A stretch of 64,000 nt of DNA from Bacteroides fragilis (GTDB lineage Bacteria; Bacteroidota; Bacteroidia; Bacteroidales; DTGW01). This document shows positions 27,905 through 34,653 of this stretch, piece after piece. A model generated the notes under the pieces. It worked only from the letters and a program-made list of their open reading frames with translations. It did no database searches and was not told the origin of the DNA. Within the stretch, counting starts at the first letter, position 1. The number at the start of each line of letters is the position of its first letter. Position numbers and translations under genes: made by a program. Location of the stretch: positions 1-64,000 of the forward strand of contig CAMDBI010000019.1 in NCBI GenBank assembly GCA_945889005.1, given 5' to 3'.

Positions 27905-28621
27905 ATGAATAAATCTGAACTTATATCTTCGATTCGTTTTTTCTGTTCTTCAAATGCAAGTGAAGAACTAGCCAAAAAATATAACTACTATTTTAAAGAA
28001 AAGCAAGATTTCTATGGACTGTCGTCGCCAACGATGACAGCTTTTACAAAAACTTTTCACAAAAAACATATTCTTTCATTGCCAACTTTACTTGAGGCTG
28101 CTCCCGAATTGCTAACCAGCAATAAGTATGAAGAAACAAGCCTTTTAATTCTTATATTAAAAGGACTTGCCAAACAGTATACCCCCGATTTATTGACAGA
28201 ACTAGATCAATGGTATAAAATTGGTATTCGTAATTGGGCACATGCCGATGCTATGGCAATGTTTATACTACACGAATTTCATGCCCGAAAAATAATAGAC
28301 TTTACAAGTCTTGAAACTTGGTTAAGTTCACCTTTTTCTTTTCAAAGGCGTTCGGTTCCTGTATCAATGGTTAAATGGGGGAAAAAGCAAAAAAACATCT
28401 CTGAATTATTAGATTTTAACGAACCTTTAATGTCTGATAATGTTCGAGAAGTCCATCAGGGAATTGGTTGGTTCCTTCGCGATTGTTGGAAAGTTCAACC
28501 CCAAGTAACCGAAGATTTTTTACTTAAATACAAAGACTCTTCTGCAAGACTTATTTTTCAATATGCTTGCGAAAAAATGACTGCTGAAAATAAAGAAAAA
28601 TTTAAACGACACAAAAACTAA
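27905..28621 (+). CDS. AlkD-like DNA alkylation repair protein
   Basis: The protein is an all-helical HEAT-like fold of 238 residues. Family motifs are 'DFYGLSSPTMTAF', 'YEETSLLILILKGLAKQY', 'IRNWAHADAMAMFILHEF' (the NWA-D-D-like DNA-contact loop; the second Asp here aligns to Asp in HADA), 'FQRRSVPVSMVKW' and 'VREVHQGIGWFLRDCWK'. AlkD enzymes excise bulky or positively charged N-alkylpurines without flipping the base. The ATG at 27905 is preferred to the TTG at 27902. It stands alone; its stop overlaps the end of a small convergent gene by four bases. Confidence 0.88.
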   Translation: MNKSELISSIRFFCSSNASEELAKKYNYYFKEKQDFYGLSSPTMTAFTKTFHKKHILSLPTLLEAAPELLTSNKYEETSLLILILKGLAKQYTPDLLTELDQWYKIGIRNWAHADAMAMFILHEFHARKIIDFTSLETWLSSPFSFQRRSVPVSMVKWGKKQKNISELLDFNEPLMSDNVREVHQGIGWFLRDCWKVQPQVTEDFLLKYKDSSARLIFQYACEKMTAENKEKFKRHKN

Positions 28622-28818
28622 GAAGCAACAAATTTAACTGCTTTGCTCTCAATCATATCTTGAAGTTCTTCTAAAAGAGCTTGTTCTTGAGAGTCAATTT
28701 GACCATCCTCGGTTGCCATGTGAATAATGTTATCGTACTCGTCGCGGGTAATTTTATGGTCTTCAATTGCTTTTTCAATTAATTTACGAAGACGGTCTGC
28801 ACTGCTACTTAATGCCAT
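28618..28818 (-). CDS. Small helical acidic protein, conserved type but unnamed
   Basis: The 66-residue protein is predicted entirely helical ('ADRLRKLIEKAIEDHKITRDEYDNIIHMATEDGQIDSQEQALLEELQDMIES'), with an acidic EF-hand-like or TerB-like turn 'DGQIDSQE'. The regular amphipathic pattern and an ATG start at 28818 support a real gene. I do not know a defined function. It overlaps the AlkD gene's stop by four bases in convergent orientation. Confidence 0.55.
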   Translation of the reverse strand: MALSSSADRLRKLIEKAIEDHKITRDEYDNIIHMATEDGQIDSQEQALLEELQDMIESKAVKFVAS

Positions 28819-28913
28819 ATTTTTGAGTTTTTAATTAAATACTAAATTAAGAATTTCTAAAGAATTATATGCTATTTAAACAGAAATAAAACTATTCGGT
28901 TCGAGGTTTTAAC

Positions 28914-28921
28914 TATTTTTG
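28914..28921 (+). promoter_or_regulatory. Possible -7 promoter element for the MFS gene
   Basis: TATTTTTG matches TAnnTTTG and lies 21 bases before the ATG at 28943. The -33 region (TTCG around 28896) is weak. Confidence 0.35.
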
Positions 28922-28942
28922 ACAAAAATGATTTAATACAAA

Positions 28943-30085
28943 ATGAAGATGAAGCATTTGAAAAATAATCCTATGTACATGTACCTTTTGGTATTGGTTA
29001 TTTGTGCTAGTGCAGGTTTACAAGGATGGATGGCGCTTTTTACTAACTATGCCAAAGAGGTTGTCGGGGTTGATGGTTTCGAGATTGGTTTGTCGCAATC
29101 GGTGCGCGAAATACCAGGTTTTCTCACTTTTTTGGTAATTTATATTTTACTTATTTTTCGTGAACATCGCTTGTCGGCATGGTCTGTTGTTCTTATGGGC
29201 ATTGGAGTTGCCATGACCGGATTTTTTACCAGCCTGGGCGGACTATTATTTACCACTTTTATCATGTCGGTTGGATTTCATTATTTCGAAACAACCAATA
29301 AATCGCTTACTGTTCAATATTTCAACACTCAAGAAGCACCGGTAGTATTTGCTCGATTGCGTGGATATGGCGCTTTGGCTAATATCATTATTGGAATAAC
29401 TATATGGGGTTTGTCGTTTGTTTTACCTTATAAAATCAATTTTTTGTTGTTGGGTGTATTTATTTCGTTAGTTGGTGTTTATATGCTTTTTGTAAACCCT
29501 CTGAAACAAATAGTTCCGCACCAAAGTAAAAAACTGGTGTTGAAGAAAAAATATTGGTTGTATTATGTTCTGAACTTTCTGAGTGGTGCTCGTCGACAGA
29601 TATTTGTTGTATTTGCTATTTTTTTGCTTGTCGAACGATACCATTTGGCAGTTACTACAGTAGCTGGAATTTTTGTATTGAACTATGCACTCACTTATTT
29701 GCTCAATCCTTATATTTCAAAAGCAATTAACAAATATGGCGAGAGGGTTGTGCTTTCGCTCGAAAGTGCCAGTTTATTTGTTCTTTTCTTTGGTTATGCT
29801 TTTATCGACAATGTATGGATCGTAGTAGGTCTGTATGTGTTAGATAGTATTTTCTTCAATTTCGCTATTGGTTTAAATACTTACCTTCAAAAGACTGCCG
29901 AACCTCAGGACTTGGGGTCGTCGACAGCTGTGGGGTTTACTATTAATCATATATCGGCAGTGGTTATTCCTCTTTTTGGAGGAGCCATGTGGATGATCGA
30001 TTGGCGATTACCTTTCTTTATTGGTGCCGGTTTTACCTTATTATCGTTGTATTTTACTCAGAAAATTAGGACTTCGTATCATTAA
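28943..30085 (+). CDS. Major facilitator superfamily transporter
   Basis: The 380-residue inner-membrane protein has about 11-12 hydrophobic helices evenly spaced over its length, a basic loop in the middle ('PHQSKKLVLKKKYW') separating two six-helix halves, and 'SGARRQIFVVFAIFLLVE' after it. 'EVVGVDGFEIGLSQSVREIPGFL' corresponds to the family loop between helices 1 and 2. The substrate is unknown. It is slightly shorter than a typical 400-residue carrier but shows no break. Confidence 0.85.
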   Translation: MKMKHLKNNPMYMYLLVLVICASAGLQGWMALFTNYAKEVVGVDGFEIGLSQSVREIPGFLTFLVIYILLIFREHRLSAWSVVLMGIGVAMTGFFTSLGGLLFTTFIMSVGFHYFETTNKSLTVQYFNTQEAPVVFARLRGYGALANIIIGITIWGLSFVLPYKINFLLLGVFISLVGVYMLFVNPLKQIVPHQSKKLVLKKKYWLYYVLNFLSGARRQIFVVFAIFLLVERYHLAVTTVAGIFVLNYALTYLLNPYISKAINKYGERVVLSLESASLFVLFFGYAFIDNVWIVVGLYVLDSIFFNFAIGLNTYLQKTAEPQDLGSSTAVGFTINHISAVVIPLFGGAMWMIDWRLPFFIGAGFTLLSLYFTQKIRTSYH

Positions 30086-30099
30086 TTATTAGAAAATAA

Positions 30100-30375
30100 C
30101 TATTTTAAATTTTTTATCAAACCCTTTTCGATAAGATCGTTTATAAACTCTTCGCTATCGGTTTGGCATTGTTCGAAACTAACATCAAACTCTTCGGTAA
30201 GTTTATTTATTAGGTTTTCGAGGGTCGTGGCTTCGGCAAGCAACTCCCATATACGGCTGCCAATTGGGTTGAGACCATAGTATTCGCCTCGTTCGAGGTT
30301 CATCATTACTACCTCATTGTCGAGTAGGTTAAATGTAAGTTCGTTGTTTCTTTGTAAAATAGTATGCAAATTCAT
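30100..30375 (-). CDS. PqqD-family peptide-binding chaperone-like protein
   Basis: The 91-residue protein matches the PqqD winged-helix fold: 'DNEVVMMNLERGEYYGLNPIGSRIWELLAEATTLENLINKLTEEFDVSFEQCQTDSEEFINDLIEKGLI'. In known RiPP systems PqqD-like RREs bind a leader peptide and deliver it to modifying enzymes. No precursor gene or radical SAM partner is visible beside it. It is the last gene of a three-gene minus-strand unit with an HprK-like kinase and a TlpA-like protein (12-base gap). Confidence 0.85.
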   Translation of the reverse strand: MNLHTILQRNNELTFNLLDNEVVMMNLERGEYYGLNPIGSRIWELLAEATTLENLINKLTEEFDVSFEQCQTDSEEFINDLIEKGLIKNLK

Positions 30376-30387
30376 AACAATACAATA

Positions 30388-31272
30388 TTATAAAAATTCA
30401 TTTACTTTTTTTTGAAATATTTCGACCGAAAATGTATTTAAAGGCCTGTTAACCAAAAATATTTCTGCGTTTTTTGCAATAATTGTCAATTTATCAAAAA
30501 TCAAAGCTTGATTGTTGATCCCTCTTGTAAAATACGATCGATATATAATATCGTTGAGAAATTTTATTTTTTCGAAGCCTTTTATGGCATTAATCTCTAT
30601 GTGGTCTATCGAAGCCTTTTTTATTATAATAATTTTGGAGAGGTCTGCTTTTTTTTCACAAAACAATGAACTTATTTCCCATGCTTTTTTTTCGCATTTA
30701 GAGGCAATTTCGGACATATCTTGTTTGACTAGGTCTAATTGTTCGGCACTGTCGCTCCAAAGCTTTAAAAAGGGCATAGATGGCAAAATAAATGTTTTTT
30801 GGCCTTTTTCATTTAATGTGAGTGCAATATCGTCGGCTAGCAAGTTAAAACCTTTTTTGACATATGAAGCAGCAAGTGTCGATTTTCCGGAACCCGAATC
30901 GCCCGCAAATAAAACAGCATTCTGATTCACAATAACGGCACTGGCGTGTAATGGAATTTCGCCTTTGAGATGAATAAGTGCCGAAAAAACCGGACCAATA
31001 AGAAATTGCGTAAATTCAAGCTTGTCGATTTCTCCGTGAATTGAATATTTGATAAAATGATCTGATACCATGAAACGAGCTCGATCGCGATATCGAATTA
31101 GAATTTCTTTGCCTGTCGACTCAAAAAATGTTGATTTATAAACAGGATTCTCTATATGATCGGGAACATCTGCTTCTTTAATAAATACTTTTGCTTTCTG
31201 AGTAGTAATTGGAACATGAAACAATGTTAAATCTGTTGCTACATCAAATCCATATATTTTATAAACAGGCAT
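30388..31272 (-). CDS. HprK-like serine kinase-fold ATPase
   Basis: The 294-residue protein has a P-loop GDSGSGKST at 124-132 within 'PLHASAVIVNQNAVLFAGDSGSGKSTLAASYVKKGFNLLADDIALTL', the arrangement of HPr kinase/phosphorylase C-terminal domains, with His109 and the Asp147-Asp148 pair in the expected order. Stand-alone HprK-like kinases occur beside PqqD and asparagine-synthase-like proteins in lasso and other RiPP clusters. No HPr substrate is evident. The start ATG is directly followed upstream by the TlpA stop (adjacent bases). Confidence 0.8.
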   Translation of the reverse strand: MPVYKIYGFDVATDLTLFHVPITTQKAKVFIKEADVPDHIENPVYKSTFFESTGKEILIRYRDRARFMVSDHFIKYSIHGEIDKLEFTQFLIGPVFSALIHLKGEIPLHASAVIVNQNAVLFAGDSGSGKSTLAASYVKKGFNLLADDIALTLNEKGQKTFILPSMPFLKLWSDSAEQLDLVKQDMSEIASKCEKKAWEISSLFCEKKADLSKIIIIKKASIDHIEINAIKGFEKIKFLNDIIYRSYFTRGINNQALIFDKLTIIAKNAEIFLVNRPLNTFSVEIFQKKVNEFL

Positions 31273-32688
31273 TTACAGATCTTTAATATTTTTAAGGTGT
31301 TCGTACCATTTGACCTCAAAGCCTTCCGAAGGCGATGGCGCCGGAGAATTAATCAATTTGCCATCGCGACCAATAAAATAGTAGGTTGGATAGGCTCTTA
31401 TATCGTATTTTTTAACAATTTCGGGTTGTTGGATGCTCGAAAGAAACAAAAAATTATACTTCGACTTTGTAATAAAATTTTTGATATCCAAAATTTCGTC
31501 GCCTACAAAAATTGTAACAACATTCAGCTTTTCTTTGTGTGTATTGGCAACAGCCTGTAGCGCATCAAATTCTTTTAGACACGAGTAGCTGTTGCACGAG
31601 CAAAAACATAAATACAGATACTTGCCCTTGAAATCGTGTAATGAATATTTTTTCCCATTTATATCTGTTAGTTCAAATGCGGGAGGCTCAAATCCTGCAA
31701 TAAGTTTGGTTACTTTTTCGCGTATTTCAAGTCCAATCGATTTATACTTGGCCGATAGGCTTGTAACAATAAGTGTATCGAGAATTACAAGCATAGCAGC
31801 CCTTGAATAGTTGGCTTTATAAAATTCGTCGTGCAAATTTTTGAGTATTACAAGCTCTTTTAAGCTGTCATTGTATAAAATACTATCGGTATTCAAAATT
31901 GTTTTTAGAGCATGTAAGCTTTTTTGTTTATTAATTATATCGGCTAGGGCTTTGCCTTTTGGGTCAAGCGAAAAATAAAAAAAGTACTTGTCAAAAACCT
32001 GATTAAATAATTCGGCATAGCCGGGGTTGTCGATCAAAACAGGTTTATTGTAAAAAAATTCCTTCCATACAGCTTTCGATTTTTGTTGATAAGCCAAATG
32101 TCGTAACAATCCGTTTTTATAATCTTTATAAGTATTGAAAAAAGCATTGTTGTTGCCGATATATGGCTTGTTGAGCGATGCCAAAGTCGTATCGATCATA
32201 TTACGAGAAGTTCGCGAATAAATATTTTGAGCAAAACGGTTGAAATATGGAACCCAGGCATCGTCGAACGATCGGATCGAAAAATTGAGATCGGTATCGT
32301 TCATGTTGTAAAAAACAAGGTGGACCGGTGCATACTCAAAAAAAGGATTTTGACGGTCTGCATCGCTTAGGATGGTTTTGGGTGGAAGAATTAAATTGTA
32401 AATATGCAAAGGTTCGGCATATAAAAAATATTTGTAAATGCCTTGGTAACAATATATATAAGTAGTTTGCGAAAGTTCAATCGAAAGCGTAAACTGACCT
32501 GCAGAGTCAGCTATGGTTTTGGCTATCAACACATCGCTTTTTACAATAGGATCAGATGTTTTGTAAAAGGCTATTTCGGTATTTGCATAGTTTCGGTCGC
32601 TACCCGAAAGTGTAATTGTTGTTGAAAATGCCTCTATACTTATATTTAAAAGTAAAACTGAAACGAATATTAACTTTTTATAAAACAT
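31273..32688 (-). CDS. Secreted TlpA/thioredoxin-like protein with unusual cysteine motif
   Basis: The protein has about 471 residues. A signal peptide (MFYKKLIFVSVLLLNISIEAFS) leads into an N-terminal region of extracellular beta type and a helical middle, then a thioredoxin-like domain ('PAFELTDINGKKYSLHDFKGKYLYLCFC ... YDIRAYPTYYFIGRDGKLI', cis-Pro present). The usual WCxxC is replaced by 'SCNSYSCLKE', so only a CX4C is possible. The start at 32688 is chosen for the signal peptide; the frame extends to 32745. It heads the unit with HprK-like and PqqD-like genes. Confidence 0.78.
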   Translation of the reverse strand: MFYKKLIFVSVLLLNISIEAFSTTITLSGSDRNYANTEIAFYKTSDPIVKSDVLIAKTIADSAGQFTLSIELSQTTYIYCYQGIYKYFLYAEPLHIYNLILPPKTILSDADRQNPFFEYAPVHLVFYNMNDTDLNFSIRSFDDAWVPYFNRFAQNIYSRTSRNMIDTTLASLNKPYIGNNNAFFNTYKDYKNGLLRHLAYQQKSKAVWKEFFYNKPVLIDNPGYAELFNQVFDKYFFYFSLDPKGKALADIINKQKSLHALKTILNTDSILYNDSLKELVILKNLHDEFYKANYSRAAMLVILDTLIVTSLSAKYKSIGLEIREKVTKLIAGFEPPAFELTDINGKKYSLHDFKGKYLYLCFCSCNSYSCLKEFDALQAVANTHKEKLNVVTIFVGDEILDIKNFITKSKYNFLFLSSIQQPEIVKKYDIRAYPTYYFIGRDGKLINSPAPSPSEGFEVKWYEHLKNIKDL

Positions 32689-32773
32689 ATCGAAAAGAAT
32701 ATGTGCTAAAATACGTATTTTTTTAGAAATACAACATTCGGTCATAATGGCGTGGGAATATTAGCATTTCGGT

Positions 32774-32794
32774 CAAAATGTCATCGTCATTTTG
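32774..32794. promoter_or_regulatory. Inverted repeat upstream of hsp20, possible operator
   Basis: CAAAATG-7-CATTTTG is a perfect 7-base inverted repeat between the divergent TlpA-like and Hsp20 genes. It is 118 bases before the Hsp20 start. It does not match CIRCE. A role in heat-shock control is only a guess. Confidence 0.3.
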
Positions 32795-32911
32795 TATATC
32801 TATGACAATAAGTCTGTTGAAATATGAAAATATATAATGGCACAAATGTTGAAATATTGCTTATAGAAATAAAAATAATTTTAAACTAAAAATTAATAGG
32901 AGGAACATGCC

Positions 32912-33343
32912 ATGTTAGCAAGAGTTTCAAATTTCAGAGCAATGCCAAATTTAATAGACGAATTTTTTGGCAACGATTGGTTAACTACTTACCATCCAAA
33001 CAAGTGGTACAATGCTACAAGCCCGGCTGTCAATGTAGTTGAAGCAAAAGAAAGTTTTCGTATCGAAGTAGCTGCACCTGGTTTAAACAAGGACGATTTT
33101 AAAATTAGTGTCGACAACGATGTGCTCACTATTTCTTCGCAAAAAGAAGAAAACAATGAGGAAAATGAAGAAAAGTATACCCGCAAGGAGTTTAAATATG
33201 CTTCGTTTAGTCGTTCGTTTACACTAAGCGATACAATTGATGCCGAAAAGATTTCTGCTTCTTACAAGGATGGAGTATTATTTGTAACAGTTCCCAAAAA
33301 GGAATTGAAAGTTATACCTGTTCGCGAAATAGCTATAGCATAA
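32912..33343 (+). CDS. Small heat-shock protein (Hsp20/alpha-crystallin)
   Basis: The 143-residue chaperone has the alpha-crystallin domain at about 42-135 ('AVNVVEAKESFRIEVAAPGLNKDDFKISVDNDVLTISSQKE', 'FSRSFTLSDTIDAEKISASYKDGVLFVTVPK') and a C-terminal I-x-I motif (EIAIA) used in oligomer contacts. An AGGAGG at 32898-32903, 8 bases before the ATG, is a canonical Shine-Dalgarno sequence, rare in this phylum and in this window. A clear terminator follows. It is monocistronic. Confidence 0.93.
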   Translation: MLARVSNFRAMPNLIDEFFGNDWLTTYHPNKWYNATSPAVNVVEAKESFRIEVAAPGLNKDDFKISVDNDVLTISSQKEENNEENEEKYTRKEFKYASFSRSFTLSDTIDAEKISASYKDGVLFVTVPKKELKVIPVREIAIA

Positions 33344-33365
33344 GTTTCAGGTTGAGTTAGTTTGG

Positions 33366-33399
33366 AAATGCTCGGGGCAGATGCTTCGAGCATTTTTAT
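33366..33399 (+). terminator. Rho-independent terminator after hsp20
   Basis: A 9-base perfect stem, AAATGCTCG (33366-33374) with CGAGCATTT (33387-33395), has a 12-base loop and a T-rich tail (TTTTTATT). It begins 22 bases past the hsp20 stop. Confidence 0.8.
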
Positions 33400-33484
33400 T
33401 CTTAACTTATGATAATTTATGCAATTGCATGTTTTAAAAAATGCTAATTTGCACATTTTAAGTCTGATTACTTTTTAGAGAAAA

Positions 33485-34339
33485 ATGGCGAATAAAACAA
33501 TTATAAAAACAGCATCATCAGTATTTGAAACTTTGCAAGTGCTTTACCCGCAATCGCCTCGCACACGTATCAAGAAGCTTTTGCAACATGGTCAGGTCGT
33601 ATGTAATGGCAAAGTTGTTACACTACATTCATTCAAGCTGGTTCCGGGCGATACTTTAGAAATAAAAACAAATACTGTTTCACAAAAGAAAGAGGTAATA
33701 CCTTTCCCGGTTTTATACAACGACGAGCATGTAATTGTAATCGACAAACCAGCCGGAATTGCTAGTTCAGATACCGACATTGAGCCCAATGTGTATTCAA
33801 TTTTGTCGAATTATATAAAGAAACAAAGTAATGGTAGTAAAAAAGCATTTTTAGTACACCGTATCGATCGCGATGTGTCTGGGGTACTGTTATTTGCCAA
33901 GTCTAATGAAGTTAAAGATATGCTCCAGGCTCAATGGGACAAATCTACCAAGTTATATCAGGCATTGGTCGAGGGGCGACCTAACAAATCTGAAGGAAGT
34001 ATTAAAAGTTGGTTGGTTGAAGATAAAAATTATGTGGTGCACTCGAGCCAAATAAAATCTGAAAAAGCGAAATATTCTATAACACATTATAGAACCATAG
34101 AGCAATTCGACAAGCATACACTCCTTGAAATTGATCTTGAAACAGGTCGCAAAAATCAAATACGCGTTCACATGGCAGATTTAGCTTGTTCTATTGTTGG
34201 CGATATAAAATATGGTGCTGCAAAGGGCTTTGGCAATCGGGTAAGATTACATGCGGTAAGTATTAAGTTTCCACATCCTATTACAAAAGAAATAATTACT
34301 ATTTGTTCACCATTGCCCAAGGGCTTTTTAGTAATTTAA
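33485..34339 (+). CDS. RluA-family 23S rRNA/tRNA pseudouridine synthase
   Basis: The 284-residue protein has an S4 RNA-binding domain at residues about 20-65 ('SPRTRIKKLLQHGQVVCNGKVV') and the synthase domain ('VIVIDKPAGI', 'FLVHRIDRDVSGVLLFAK'). The catalytic Asp128 lies in the HRID motif; 'ETGRKNQIRVHMADL' and 'VGDIKYG' are further family motifs. The exact uridine target cannot be told. It is a single gene between two terminator-like structures. Confidence 0.92.
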   Translation: MANKTIIKTASSVFETLQVLYPQSPRTRIKKLLQHGQVVCNGKVVTLHSFKLVPGDTLEIKTNTVSQKKEVIPFPVLYNDEHVIVIDKPAGIASSDTDIEPNVYSILSNYIKKQSNGSKKAFLVHRIDRDVSGVLLFAKSNEVKDMLQAQWDKSTKLYQALVEGRPNKSEGSIKSWLVEDKNYVVHSSQIKSEKAKYSITHYRTIEQFDKHTLLEIDLETGRKNQIRVHMADLACSIVGDIKYGAAKGFGNRVRLHAVSIKFPHPITKEIITICSPLPKGFLVI

Positions 34340-34653
34340 CACAATATCGCTTAATGGCGCAAACTATTAACATAGAACATAGCCCTGAGTTAATAATATA
34401 AAGCCTTCAGCCTTAAAAAACGACATTGGTTTGGTTAGTTAAATTTGTCAATTATTTATAGTATTCCAGAAAAATATGTTTACTTTTAATATATTTTTTT
34501 TTGAAAAGGGATAGATTTATTATCATTATTGTCCGGTAAAACAAATAGATTTCTTGCTGCGCTCGAAATGAATGTTATTTCGGTCGAATTGAAAAATCTC
34601 AATTCAAAAAGATTTACTGGACATCAATAAATTATTATGTATATAAAAGTTTT
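34340..34653. other. Intergenic region with inverted repeat
   Basis: No gene is seen. A dispersed-type sequence 'TTTCTTGCTGCGCTCGAAATGA' (34550 region) resembles the palindromic repeats common in Bacteroidetes intergenic DNA. TGTCCGGTAAA (about 34530-34540) and TTTACTGGACA (about 34613-34623) can pair over 11 bases with one G-T wobble, forming a long hairpin 30 bases before the next start. Confidence 0.5.

Noticed and set aside
30100-32688. A complete PQQ or lasso-peptide cluster
   Set aside because: No precursor peptide, PqqB/C/E or leader protease was found; only the PqqD-like and HprK-like members are present.
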